From an uncultured Lachnospiraceae bacterium (GTDB taxonomy: Bacteria; Bacillota; Clostridia; Lachnospirales; Lachnospiraceae): a DNA stretch of 64,000 nucleotides. The DNA is taken from the NCBI GenBank assembly GCA_910579615.1, contig CAJTUA010000010.1, positions 1 through 64,000 of the forward strand, written 5' to 3'. The position numbers and the translations under genes were made by a program. Below, piece by piece: positions 45,090-54,272 of the stretch; position 1 is the first letter of the stretch, and every line of letters begins with the position of its first letter. Under the pieces are notes generated by a model. The model did no database searches. It had not been told where the DNA came from and saw nothing but the letters and a program-made list of their open reading frames with translations.

Positions 45090-45218
45090 GTGGAAATCCC
45101 CCCAAGTCCTTCATTTTTTCCGTTCGGCAGAAAGCTAGGCGGCCTATTGTGTAAAAACGCTTCCTGCCCCGCACAACCAGGCAGGGAATGTTTTTCTCTG
45201 ATACGTTCCTGCGCACAA

Positions 45219-45256
45219 AAAAAGACCCAGGTCAGCCAAAATCCCCGGGTCTTTTT
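45219..45256. terminator. Terminator behind the cell-wall hydrolase gene
   Basis: AAAAAGACCC at 45219-45228 and GGGTCTTTTT at 45247-45256 form a perfect 10-base stem with U-tract in either direction. Confidence 0.75.
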
Positions 45257-45266
45257 ATAATGTCCA

Positions 45267-46022
45267 TCAATAGAAGATATGGCAGCCTATTACCGTGTAG
45301 GATGCCCCTTTGTTATTGCACTTTGCTTTCGTGCTGCTAATCCCCATGTTAAAGTACAGGTAAGAGTCATCAATGACCTTCTTGCCCTCTAACGCTTCCT
45401 TTGCCGCTGCAATGCAGCCCTCCATCTGTTCCTCCTGCCACTCCTTATCGTAATTTCCGGTCTGGTACATCGTTAATACCTTTTCATAATTACTGCCCTT
45501 TGTCGTCCACTTCCCGTTCGACTTTACATAGACCGGACTGAACTGGCGGCCCCAGCGCTCACAATCGTAAATGGCCTCCTTAATCGTGGTCACATGGTCA
45601 AAAATATCGCTCTCCACGCGGTTCATAATAACATTTGCCACCGCGATTTTCCCCTTTTTCTCCTGGTTTCCCGCCTCACAGTAGATGATGCATGCAAGAT
45701 ACATCAGCTCCTCCTGTGTATATTTCGGAAGCTTTGCCTGCTCATTCTCGATGGTCGCGCTTACGGAACTTGTGATGGAACTTTCCAGGACACTCATCAG
45801 GTTTACCACCTCGTCCGCCAGCTCCTCCATCGCCGCACCGTCCAACTCCTGCCCACTTCCGACAGCCTCATCCGCCCCGCTCTCCGGTACTGTGGCGTCC
45901 TGCTCCGTCTGTACTTCTTCCAGAACCTGCGCATCCGCCCCTTCTGCAAACACTGCCATGCCCTTAGAGGCAAACACCGTGCAGCAAACCAATCCCATCA
46001 AAACCAGCTTTTTTAACTTCAT
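45267..46022 (-). CDS. SleB-type cell-wall hydrolase (Hydrolase_2)
   Basis: 251 residues. A signal peptide (MKLKKLVLMGLVCCTVFAS) is followed by an acidic linker and a C-terminal domain with YLACIIYCEAGNQEKKGKIA and WGRQFSPV, the SleB/CwlJ lytic transglycosylase family acting on peptidoglycan or cortex. ATG 46022 has AAAGGAGATT upstream. The promoter region holds tandem 11-base repeats, suggesting control by a wall-stress regulator. Confidence 0.85.
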   Translation of the reverse strand: MKLKKLVLMGLVCCTVFASKGMAVFAEGADAQVLEEVQTEQDATVPESGADEAVGSGQELDGAAMEELADEVVNLMSVLESSITSSVSATIENEQAKLPKYTQEELMYLACIIYCEAGNQEKKGKIAVANVIMNRVESDIFDHVTTIKEAIYDCERWGRQFSPVYVKSNGKWTTKGSNYEKVLTMYQTGNYDKEWQEEQMEGCIAAAKEALEGKKVIDDSYLYFNMGISSTKAKCNNKGASYTVIGCHIFY

Positions 46023-46075
46023 TATGAAATCTCCTTTAAATACATTTTGCAAATGATTACGAAATTATGATACTT

Positions 46076-46113
46076 CGTAATAATTCGTTGCAATTTTGTA
46101 ACAATTTCGTAAT
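46076..46113 (-). promoter_or_regulatory. Tandem 11-base repeats at the hydrolase promoter
   Basis: On the plus strand CGTAAT, TTGCAA, TGTAAC and CGTAAT follow at about 11-base steps; TGTAAC-AATTT-CGTAAT (46097-46113) fits the WalR pattern TGTWAH-N5-TGTWAH except one base. It lies over the expected transcript start. Confidence 0.5.
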
Positions 46114-46115
46114 AT

Positions 46116-46143
46116 ATTATAACAGAGATTTCACCGTTGTCAA
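46116..46143 (-). promoter_or_regulatory. Promoter of the cell-wall hydrolase gene
   Basis: On the minus strand TTGACA (46138-46143) and TATAAT (46116-46121), spacing 16. Confidence 0.7.
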
Positions 46144-46221
46144 GCATTTTATTTTTCCCGGGCTTCCTTCCGCGGTTTTATGGCGGTTTTGTCCGTAACA
46201 TTTTCCACCGCTTACGGCATT

Positions 46222-47334
46222 CTATTTCCCCATTTCCTTCCGGTACTGCGCCAGCAGTAAATCGACCATGCGCCCGTAACTCTGCACGCCGTCTGCCTGA
46301 TTGTTTGCCTTCAGATATGCATCGTTAATTTTCTGCGCCGTGTTGCTGACCGGCTTATCCTTAAATTCCGCCCAGTATTCCGAGTTGGCGCGCAGGTCAC
46401 GCGAAACACCATCCGAATAATAAGCCCGCGCCTCATAATACAAATCCGCATCCTTCGCGTAGAGCGCGTTGCCCGAAAGAATCAGCGCCTCCATCAGCCC
46501 ACTGTAGCGAAGCTCTGTGCTGTGCGATACCTGGCAGGCAAGATAGGAAATATAATTCGCCTCGTCCTCGCGGATAAAGCCCTTTAAATGTGCCAGTTCA
46601 TGGCACATTGTCGAGCCGATGGAATAATCTGGTATGTCGATATTGACATTCGCTTCCATCGTAAATGGACAGAAAATTCCCGTCAGTTCCGTCTGCGACA
46701 TGATGTGTGAAAAATAGATGTGCTTCGGCTGCGGGCAGTACCCGGCAAAAATATCATACTGCTTCGCCAGCTCGCCAAACGCTGCCACCGCTTCTTTGCC
46801 CAACTGCTTTTCGCTCATGGAAAGCTCATACACACCATCCTCATTCTCGAAGTCATTCAGCTGTCCGCGCACCTCGCTTGTTTCCTTTGCAAGCTTTACG
46901 ACCAACCCGTAAAGCTCCTCCTTCGTCGCAGGCTCCACCGTAAGCCCTAAATACGATGCAACCGGGTAGCGGTAATAATTGACGGAACAGCCTATCACAA
47001 GCAAAAATACAACCACCGAAACAATGCAGCCAACATTTAAAAATGCCTTCGCAAGACGGAAGCGCCGGTCCTCCTTCCGCCGAATCATGCGCACCGCGAA
47101 AAAGACAAGCAAAAACAGAGCCAGAAACGGCAGCGCCACAATCCCGAACTCCATCAGGGAAAATGGAAGCAGCCCCGTGATATGGGACATCACCCACGAA
47201 AGCCCGACAAAAACCCCCCGGGCAAACACATGCTCCGCAATTTCCTCCGAGCGCGACGCCGCAAAAAGTGACAGGAGCGCAATCGGCAGGAGCAAAAGTA
47301 TCCATATCCGCTTTAATTTCAGAAAACGTTTCAT
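46222..47334 (-). CDS. DUF3810-like membrane metalloprotease
   Basis: 370 residues. Three N-terminal membrane segments (about 10-28, 55-85, 103-122) precede a soluble domain with GSTMCHELAHLKGF, a HExxH-type zinc site, and EDEANYISYL as a likely third ligand. This matches DUF3810. Active site probably outside. The start overlaps the pepF stop by 4 bases, so it is coupled to that broken gene. Confidence 0.75.
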   Translation of the reverse strand: MKRFLKLKRIWILLLLPIALLSLFAASRSEEIAEHVFARGVFVGLSWVMSHITGLLPFSLMEFGIVALPFLALFLLVFFAVRMIRRKEDRRFRLAKAFLNVGCIVSVVVFLLVIGCSVNYYRYPVASYLGLTVEPATKEELYGLVVKLAKETSEVRGQLNDFENEDGVYELSMSEKQLGKEAVAAFGELAKQYDIFAGYCPQPKHIYFSHIMSQTELTGIFCPFTMEANVNIDIPDYSIGSTMCHELAHLKGFIREDEANYISYLACQVSHSTELRYSGLMEALILSGNALYAKDADLYYEARAYYSDGVSRDLRANSEYWAEFKDKPVSNTAQKINDAYLKANNQADGVQSYGRMVDLLLAQYRKEMGK

Positions 47335-49094
47335 CGCATTCCTTCCGTCAATTTCAAAAACTCGTCAATCCGGTCCGCATAGCTTTGCAGGCTCTTGCGG
47401 AAAAATTCCGGATTTGCCAAATCAATATCCGCCAGACGCGCGGCATCCTCCACGCTGCAGACCGGCGTTGCTTTTAACAGCGCACGGTACTTCGGCAAAA
47501 ACGCCTCCCCTTCCTCCTTGTATTTCGCGTACAGGCCGCGCGCAAACAAACCGCCGAACGCATAAGGGAAATTGTAGAAATTAAGCCCCGCCGAGTAATA
47601 ATGCCCCTTGCAGACCCACATATAAGGATGTAAAAGACTGTGGTCAAGTCCATCCCCATATGCCTCCTTCTGCGCGGTAAGCATAAGCTCCTTTAACTCG
47701 TCCGCAAACAAAAATCCGTCCGCCTTTTTCTCAAACACCGCCGTCTCAAACCGATAACGCGAATAAATGTCACACATAATCTGTGTTGCGTCCTGCAGCT
47801 GGCTTTCAATCAAAGCAATGCGCTCCTGCCCCTGCGCCGCCTCAATTGCAGCATCCATAACAACCGTCTCGTTGAAGTTTGATGCCGTTTCCGCAACCGG
47901 CATCGGGTAACCGGTATTGCCGATGCGGTTATCAAAAATCTGCTCGTTGTGATATGCATGCCCAAGCTCGTGCGCCAATGTTACGACATCGCTTAACGAA
48001 CCGTCAAAATTGGTCAGGATGCGGCTCTGGCGCAGGCAATACACATCCGCACAGAACGCACCGCCCCGCTTGCCCTCCCGCGGATAAAAATCAATCCACG
48101 ACTGGTCAAACGCACGCTTCACCATACCGGCAAGGTCCGGGGCAAATCCGGAAAAAATCCCAATCAGATAATCCCTTGCCTCCTCCGCCGTAAAGGTGCG
48201 GCCACTCTCCCCCATCGGCGCAAACAGGTCATACCACGGCAGACCGTTTTTATGCCCAAGCAGTTCCCCTTTGCGGCGCAGATACTGCCAGAATTTCGGG
48301 AAATACTCCTTCATCGCCGCAAACATCGCGTCCAGTGTCTCCCTCTTCATGCGGGATTTCTTTAATGTCATCTCAATCGGCGAAGCATAGCCGCGCAGCC
48401 CTACCATCGTAAGCACCTGCTATTTGATATTGTTCAGCGAAAATGCAATCGCGTCCTTAATCTTCTCATAGCTTGCAAGCTCCGCCTCGTAGGCTGCCCT
48501 GCGCACGGACTCTTCCTTCGCATAAGCAAGGTTGCGGATGGCAGAGAGTGTCGTCTGTTTGCCGTCGTATTCCACCTTCAGCATGGACGTCAGATAGCCG
48601 TGCTGCCTTGCCCACGCCGAGGCACCCGAAAGGTCAAGCTTTGCGATGATATCCTCCACTTCCTCGCTGCGCTTATGCGCCGCAAACTCCTTGATGCGCC
48701 GCAGGCGGTACGCGTACTCGCCAAGCAGCTCATCCGAGGCAATCAGGCTTTCCAAATCCTCCACCTGCGCCACAAAATGCTCAAACGCCGTTGCCGCCTT
48801 CGTATTTTCGTTTAACAGCTTCTCAATTTTCTCCATGTAAGCCACTGCATTTTTGTCTGCGCTGTTGACCGACTCCGCGAGCGAGCAGAACGAATAAAGC
48901 TTGTAGGTAATCTCCGATACCGCATCCCCCGCCAAAAGCTGGTTATGTATGCTTTGCGCCGGGTTTGCCGCATCAAGCGCCGCCGCTTTTTCGTTGTAAG
49001 CCTCTACCAGCTCCTTCAAACGCTCCAAATCGGCAAGAAATGCCGGGTCTTCATATCCGCTGTACAATTCCTTCAAAGACCATTCACTGTTCAT
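47331..49094 (-). pseudogene. pepF: M3 oligoendopeptidase F interrupted by an in-frame TAG
   Basis: Frame of about 588 codons coding for an M3 zinc peptidase, normal length for PepF. The N-terminal part ends NNIK at 48423; then TAG (48420-48422) and the same frame continues QVLTMVGLRGY with no other stop. The zinc site HELGH is at H375/E376/H379 in the second part. Both sides match the family without gap, so a single nonsense change is the simplest reading; a GTG at 48416 could restart translation of the catalytic half. ATG 49094 has GGAGGCG upstream. A sequencing error is possible. Confidence 0.8.
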
Positions 49095-49412
49095 AATTCG
49101 CCTCCAATATGATTTTTTGTTGTGATGTGGTGCCCTGCATGGGCAGAAGCAGTACCCTGGGGCGGTATGGCTCCTGCACGGGCAGGGCACCAATAATAAC
49201 TATAGGATATTGTAGCACAAAATCACGCCTTTGGAAAGTGCCTGCTGTCCCGGTTTCTGTGGAAATATATTTCTGTGTTGTATTTTTCTTCATTTCAAGG
49301 CTTTTTTGTGTGTTTTTGTCTTCTTCCAGCGTTTTTGAAAAAATGCTTAAAAAAATGCTTGCATTTTCGTTTTACTTGTGATATTATAATACCCGGACTT
49401 GCAAAAGAGTTC
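49095..49412. other. Gap between pepF and tRNA-Thr
   Basis: Holds a leader inverted repeat of pepF (TGGTGCCCTGC at 49128-49138 with GCAGGGCACCA at 49182-49192), a possible minus-strand TACAAT box near 49212, and the tRNA promoter. No protein gene is supported. Confidence 0.5.
49359..49387 (+). promoter_or_regulatory. Promoter of tRNA-Thr
   Basis: TTGCAT at 49359-49364 and TATTAT at 49382-49387, spacing 17, about 25 bases before the tRNA. Confidence 0.5.
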
Positions 49413-49485
49413 GCTGATGTGGCTCAGTCGGTAGAGCGTCGCCTTGGTAAGGCGGAGGTCACGGGTTCGATTCCCGTCATCAGCT
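49413..49485 (+). tRNA. tRNA-Thr (anticodon GGT)
   Basis: 73 bases folding as a cloverleaf: acceptor GCTGATG with CATCAGC, D-stem GCTC/GAGC, anticodon stem TCGCC/GGCGG around TTGGTAA, T-stem ACGGG/CCCGT. CCA is not encoded; T-run follows. Confidence 0.95.
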
Positions 49486-49698
49486 TTTTTTATTTTAACG
49501 GAAATCTACAAAAACAGCCATCTGCCCGGAACCCGAAATGATAAAGCCCTATACTATGACTGTACGAATTCCTACCCCAAAACGGGGCAAGAATACTCCA
49601 TAGCCAACATAAACACTGGATTCGCGAGATATTCTGTCTAATTTTCCTGCCAAAGATGGAATCTTAACTTTTGGCAGGAAAAATTTATACAACCCTTA

Positions 49699-50508
49699 TC
49701 ACTCACTCGCAATCACACCAAACCGGATAAGAATCGGATACAGATAGCTCCCGGCACCTGGGATGCCCAGGGCTTTCGGTCCTTTCACGCGCCCATCGTT
49801 TTCCATCCGTTGAAGCGCTTTCTTATAAGCAAGGTCAACCGTACTCCGGCTGATGCTTTTTCCCTTTTTTCCAGTCTGCGTGATAATCCACATTTCATTG
49901 CCGAAACCGGAAATACCAATACCATGATAATGCCTGCCACTCGCCCCAGCTTCTCTGCTTATCTCATACTTAAACTTTGTAGCTCCAATCTTATCCTTGC
50001 CACGGCCAGATGTCTGAAATATGTAACCCTCAAAAGCAATCACTGCTTTCCACAGCCACAGGCTCTCATCCTGCATGCTTCTGTGTGCCTTCAACTCCGC
50101 TATCACCTTTTTCCGCTCGCGGTATCGTTTCCCTTGCTCCGAAAACAGTGTTGGATCCGGAAGATTGTATGCACCTTTCTTATAAGGAAGATACGAGTAA
50201 ACGGATGCCTGTCCTAAACCCAGTTTCTCCATAATCTGCGGTATGCTCCATCCCTCCCCATCCAGTTTCTGAACTGCCCGTGAAGTTGGTGATGTGAAGA
50301 AATCCGCAGTGATTAGGAGTTTCCGCGCCCTCAGCAGTGTGGTTTCCATGGCATCCGCAATTTCTGTTAATGTTGGCAATCCCGGACTGCGCTCGTTATC
50401 ATCAAACGGCTCAACTGCCAATTTTACAGCGGACTGGATGAGGTTCTGTATTTTATTTTCCCGGTTGTATCCTGGTTTTTTGAGTGGTCTTCCAGACGTT
50501 AATTTCAT
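49699..50508 (-). CDS. Helix-turn-helix DNA-binding protein, unrecognised family
   Basis: 269 residues. Two helix-turn-helix-like segments are seen: PTLTEIADAMETTLLRARKLL (about residues 50-70) and WSIPQIMEKLGLGQASVYSYL (about 90-110). The C-terminal part is unrecognised. ATG 50508 has GGAGG 8 bases upstream; the frame extends five codons more. The promoter carries two near-identical direct repeats, one over the -10 and one just upstream of the -35, suggesting the protein or another regulator binds there. Confidence 0.65.
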   Translation of the reverse strand: MKLTSGRPLKKPGYNRENKIQNLIQSAVKLAVEPFDDNERSPGLPTLTEIADAMETTLLRARKLLITADFFTSPTSRAVQKLDGEGWSIPQIMEKLGLGQASVYSYLPYKKGAYNLPDPTLFSEQGKRYRERKKVIAELKAHRSMQDESLWLWKAVIAFEGYIFQTSGRGKDKIGATKFKYEISREAGASGRHYHGIGISGFGNEMWIITQTGKKGKSISRSTVDLAYKKALQRMENDGRVKGPKALGIPGAGSYLYPILIRFGVIASE

Positions 50509-50530
50509 CGTGGTGTCCTCCATTCGGTTT

Positions 50531-50589
50531 TTCTTGTTATTCTAATCCAGAAGGGTAGAGGTTGTCAAATGTTTTCTTGGTATTCTAAT
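50531..50589 (-). promoter_or_regulatory. Promoter with paired 16-base direct repeats
   Basis: On the minus strand TTGACA (50563-50568) and TAGAAT (50539-50544) are 18 apart. TTCTTG(T/G)TATTCTAAT (plus strand) occurs at 50531-50546 and 50574-50589 with one difference, covering the -10 and the region just upstream of the -35. Confidence 0.65.
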
Positions 50590-50664
50590 TTAACCTGTTG
50601 TGCCAGATTAAGATAAAATAGCACAACAGGTTAAATTACATGGTGCCAGCACCATGTAATTTAA
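50586..50664. repeat. Two overlapping perfect palindromes
   Basis: TAATTTAACCTGTTGTGC (50586-50603) pairs with GCACAACAGGTTAAATTA (50621-50638), 18 bases. TTAAATTACATGGTG (50631-50645) pairs with CACCATGTAATTTAA (50650-50664), 15 bases with a 4-base loop. They share TTAAATTA, so only one full hairpin can form at a time. Confidence 0.75.
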
Positions 50665-50730
50665 GGACATTAACAAGGAATATATCCATTCACCACTTTC
50701 CACTCCCCTAATCAACAAATATGAAAGTTC

Positions 50731-51906
50731 TCATTTCGTTGTAATCTCTTCCGTTGCAAAAATCTTGCTGCATAATTCAAAATATTCATCATAAGATATT
50801 TCCGTTCCATTCAATGTATATTTTTCTTTGCCCTCCACATTATCTTCATCAACAAGTTCTTCATGAAAATTCATTTCTGCAACTAAATTATCTGCCCCTT
50901 CAAATTTTTCCATATGGTATGCTTCATATCCTGTATGCATTCTGTTGCTGTACATAATCCATGTGGAGCCATTATAAACAACATAGGAAAGCACAAGAGA
51001 ATCACCCTCTCCCACGGCAAATTCATAAACCTTGTCATCACGCGCATCAAGGTATATTCCGCCATAAGGTCCGCAAATAATCAGTTCGTTTTCTCCATCA
51101 TTGTCAAGATCGACTCTTTCACCAATGGAATAGGAATCCCATTCACCAGAATCCATATCGAAATCGGTAATATAGAATGCCGAATTCCCGGAACTGATTG
51201 CACTTATTGATCCGTTGATAAACAAATCTAATAATTCTTCTGTTGTCATTTCTGTGTCTATATTCTCACCTGTTTGTGCATTGGATTCTTTTGCACCAAT
51301 GGTTTTATCTGCCAGTTCATATACCCTTGCTTTCGTCAGCTCTGCTGCTTTCGCTGCCTCCAACGACGGCTGTATGCTTCCGCCCCCACACTCCTCTCCA
51401 ACGATTCGCACTTCCTCGTCCTTGTATGCAATCCACTCCCTTTCCTCTTCCCGCAAAACTTTCATGTCCTCTTCGTTCAGGTTCGCTTCCAGCAGTTCCC
51501 ATACAATATTCAGGGTATCGTCCCAGAGTTGGTACATCTCTGCGGCGGTTAGATTCATATCCATTTGCGTGTCGGCTTCCTTCTGTTTTTTCTCTATTTC
51601 TTTCTCCCGCTCCTCGGCACAGGAAATCTCCGTGGCGATTCTTCCAGAAAGGCTCTGCCAGGAGGAATCCTCCGGTGTATCATCAGATTCCCCTGTCAGA
51701 TTTTCCAGTGTATCATCCGGCAAACTCGTACCACCCGGGTCAGCAATGTTATCCTTTTGTGTTCCCTCACCGCCTGCGGTATCCGTCCCCCCTGGTGTAC
51801 TGTCCACAATGTTTGCCTTATCATCTTCAAGGTTCTTTGTCCGGCCGCAGGATGAAAGTGTAAATAACGCCACTCCCGCCGCCACTGCCACTGCCATTTT
51901 TTTCAT
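50731..51906 (-). CDS. Lipoprotein with an LprI-like domain
   Basis: 391 residues. The start at 51906 (GGGAGG upstream) gives a lipoprotein signal with LSSC, cysteine about residue 19. A low-complexity linker is followed by an LprI/DUF1311-like segment (NLTAAEMYQLWDDTLNIVWELL) and a C-terminal domain of about 150 residues with DLDNDGENELIICG, which looks like a calcium-type or VCBS-like loop. LprI proteins can inhibit lysozyme; that role here is uncertain. The gene lies just after the LytTR regulator gene. Confidence 0.7.
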   Translation of the reverse strand: MKKMAVAVAAGVALFTLSSCGRTKNLEDDKANIVDSTPGGTDTAGGEGTQKDNIADPGGTSLPDDTLENLTGESDDTPEDSSWQSLSGRIATEISCAEEREKEIEKKQKEADTQMDMNLTAAEMYQLWDDTLNIVWELLEANLNEEDMKVLREEEREWIAYKDEEVRIVGEECGGGSIQPSLEAAKAAELTKARVYELADKTIGAKESNAQTGENIDTEMTTEELLDLFINGSISAISSGNSAFYITDFDMDSGEWDSYSIGERVDLDNDGENELIICGPYGGIYLDARDDKVYEFAVGEGDSLVLSYVVYNGSTWIMYSNRMHTGYEAYHMEKFEGADNLVAEMNFHEELVDEDNVEGKEKYTLNGTEISYDEYFELCSKIFATEEITTK

Positions 51907-51985
51907 CGATGATTGCCTCCCTGTTTTATCAAATATAGCGAACGCTTTCTTTATACCACACCCGGGGAAAAAAAGAAATACCACC

Positions 51986-52063
51986 TGCACAAACGACACA
52001 ATTTCTGCGCAAACGACACAGTGCAAATGACACTGCGCAAACAACAAAGCGCGAACGGCGCAG
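51986..52063 (-). repeat. Tandem TGCRCAAACGACACA-type repeats
   Basis: TGCACAAACGACACA at 51986, TGCGCAAACGACACA at 52006, TGCAAATGACAC at 52022, TGCGCAAACAACAAAG at 52034 and a weaker copy at 52050. They lie between the regulator gene stop and the lipoprotein start, a natural place for LytTR binding sites. Confidence 0.6.
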
Positions 52064-52064
52064 C

Positions 52065-52769
52065 TCAATCACCAAACCACATCCGCCACTGAAAAAACAC
52101 TTTCTTAAACTCCCTGCCGTGGGTTCTCCCAATCACAACCTTCATCCCATTGCAGAGCGTAACCTCACGGCTGTTTACCCCTTCAATATATTTCAGGTTG
52201 ATAATATAGGAGCGCTGTATATGATAAAAACCAAACTGGGATAAATCCTGTGCCGCTTCTGATATCCGCCCTTCGCAAAAATGTTCACTGCCATCCAACA
52301 TCAGATACCGGAGCTTTCTTGTGTTTGTCTCAACCAAAAGAAGCTCCCCCAGATTGATTTTTATGCGAATCCCGGAAATATTACTAAGGCAAAGAAACCT
52401 GTCCTGAATCTTTGTTTTAAGAAAAAAATCAATTGCTTCATGGATTTCCTCCAAATGCTTTTTATCGATGTAGCGGAACGCATTTACCCGGTAACCCATC
52501 CTTGCCAGTTCCGTATGGGATGTTAAAAAACATACCTTGCATTTATTTCCCGCATTCATCAGTTTTTCCGCAATCGCAAAACCATCCTCGCCTTTTGCAA
52601 GTTCAACATCCAAAAACAGCAAATCCACATCCGTGTTCCCGGCAAAATCCTTCCCGCTGCCGTAGGAACGAATATTGCAGGGAATCTTATTATCCCTGCA
52701 ATATTGCTCAATCATATCCTGTATTTTCTCCCTCCACACCGCTTCATCTTCTATGATACCTATCTGCAT
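52065..52769 (-). CDS. LytTR-family response regulator (AgrA-like)
   Basis: 234 residues. The receiver domain has IIEDE acidic residues and LLFLDVEL with the phosphorylated aspartate near residue 57; the LytTR DNA-binding domain follows from about 130 (YHIQRSYIINLKYIEG). ATG 52769 (GAGGG upstream) gives the usual MQIGIIEDE start; 52781 is also open. It follows its sensor kinase by about 90 bases. LytTR regulators bind short direct repeats, like those seen after the gene. Confidence 0.85.
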   Translation of the reverse strand: MQIGIIEDEAVWREKIQDMIEQYCRDNKIPCNIRSYGSGKDFAGNTDVDLLFLDVELAKGEDGFAIAEKLMNAGNKCKVCFLTSHTELARMGYRVNAFRYIDKKHLEEIHEAIDFFLKTKIQDRFLCLSNISGIRIKINLGELLLVETNTRKLRYLMLDGSEHFCEGRISEAAQDLSQFGFYHIQRSYIINLKYIEGVNSREVTLCNGMKVVIGRTHGREFKKVFFQWRMWFGD

Positions 52770-52859
52770 ATTTTCCCTCATTCCTGCGCCGCTTTGCGCG
52801 TAACGAATCTATGCCAGACAGCGCGCAGGCACAAATCCCATAACCGAAAATCTAAATGT

Positions 52860-54155
52860 TCAAGCTTTATTCTCCCTTGGGATGGCAATACTGATTTTAA
52901 AGATTGCTTCCCCATCTTCCACCGCAGAATCCATATAGCACTCCCCATGATATTTTTCAACCACCGCAATTACATTCCTCAGACCAAAACCATGGTTCTC
53001 CTTATCCTCCTTCGATGTAATAAAAAAGCGGTTATTTGCATTTATTTTTTCCATTACACTGTTGCGGACAACGATAAAAATCTCCTTTTTATATTCCAAA
53101 AATTCCACCCTGACTTTCGGAACACTGGCTTTTATGGCCGCCTCCACCGCATTCTGCAATACATTTCCCATAAGCGATGTCACATCGACCATCTCAAGCG
53201 GCATTTTGCCCGTCAGCTTCCCGGATACAGAAAATTCAATGTTCTCCTTCTGCGCCAGATAAAAATAATAATTGATAATAACATCAAGAAAACTGTCCCC
53301 TGTATGAAGCTTTAAATCAAAGCCGTCCTGGATATCCCAGATAGTATCGACGTAATCTTTGGCATCTTCCAGCTTTTTCTCATTCATCAGTTCCCTGAGC
53401 ACGCCAATATGGTTTACCAGGTCGTGCTTAAACTGCCGTATTGCCACGGACTGCTGTAACTGGTAATCATACTGTTGTTTTTGCATATGCATAAGGGATT
53501 GAAGTTCCCTGTTTTGTCTGCCCGACAATATATTTTTAATAGCAAGACTGAGCAGAAGAAAAATGGAATAATATACACCCACAATGCTGATAAAAAATAT
53601 CGCATACGCATCCCATCCATACCTTGCACTATTTTCATCGAAAAAAATAAAAGCAAAATTGTAAAACATTTGAAAAATGCTGCCCTGCATGAGAAGCGCG
53701 AGCTTATATTTTAACCCGATATCACACAGATAGACTTCGTTTTTCCTAAGAAGCTGAAAATATATCAGCAGGTACACAAAAAACGAAATGAAATAGGCGG
53801 ATTCCATCCACCATGTGATACCTGTATCCGCAATCCCCCCACCGATGAGCACAACCTGTATCAGCATTACGCTGAAGGTATCAACAATCCCGGTAAAATA
53901 CATCAGTGCAGCACTTAATACGATAAGACGGGGCAGATGCCCTTCAAAAAATAAACTGATGGAAAGCACACTCCAAAATATATAAACAAAGGGGGAATTG
54001 ATATCGAAATATGCATTGAAAAGACCCGCCAGCAACATCGTTAATCCCGACGCGCAAACCAACAATTTATTTTTTCTTGGATTTAATTTAAAGCCAAGGG
54101 AACATATCAACAGATAGATAAAATAATTTAAAATATTATCCACAATATAAATCAT
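52860..54155 (-). CDS. GHKL sensor histidine kinase (AgrC-like)
   Basis: 431 residues. About six N-terminal membrane segments (to residue about 205), then the H-box FKHDLVNHIG with the phosphorylated histidine, and a GHKL ATPase with LMGNVLQNAVEAA and ENHGFGLRNVI. This is the AgrC/FsrC/ComD architecture, usually sensing peptides. ATG 54155 has GGGGGAGAGG upstream; the frame is open 30 codons further. No peptide signal gene was found nearby. Confidence 0.85.
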   Translation of the reverse strand: MIYIVDNILNYFIYLLICSLGFKLNPRKNKLLVCASGLTMLLAGLFNAYFDINSPFVYIFWSVLSISLFFEGHLPRLIVLSAALMYFTGIVDTFSVMLIQVVLIGGGIADTGITWWMESAYFISFFVYLLIYFQLLRKNEVYLCDIGLKYKLALLMQGSIFQMFYNFAFIFFDENSARYGWDAYAIFFISIVGVYYSIFLLLSLAIKNILSGRQNRELQSLMHMQKQQYDYQLQQSVAIRQFKHDLVNHIGVLRELMNEKKLEDAKDYVDTIWDIQDGFDLKLHTGDSFLDVIINYYFYLAQKENIEFSVSGKLTGKMPLEMVDVTSLMGNVLQNAVEAAIKASVPKVRVEFLEYKKEIFIVVRNSVMEKINANNRFFITSKEDKENHGFGLRNVIAVVEKYHGECYMDSAVEDGEAIFKISIAIPRENKA

Positions 54156-54272
54156 AGCCCTCTCCCCCCACAGGTCATTTGCCATATTCCGTATATTTTT
54201 TGTATTCCCGGAAGAAGACATGAGCCAAAAAACCATGCCGCCCATGTCTTCTTTTATACAATATTCTCCGGT

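Noticed and set aside
45027..45266. A T-box leader for glnS
   Set aside because: The conserved T-box sequence and a following antiterminator were not found; the promoter lies only about 35-60 bases before the start codon.
48420..48422. Pyrrolysine or programmed readthrough at the TAG in pepF
   Set aside because: No pyrrolysine gene or readthrough signal is visible and PepF needs no special residue there; a plain nonsense change is simpler.
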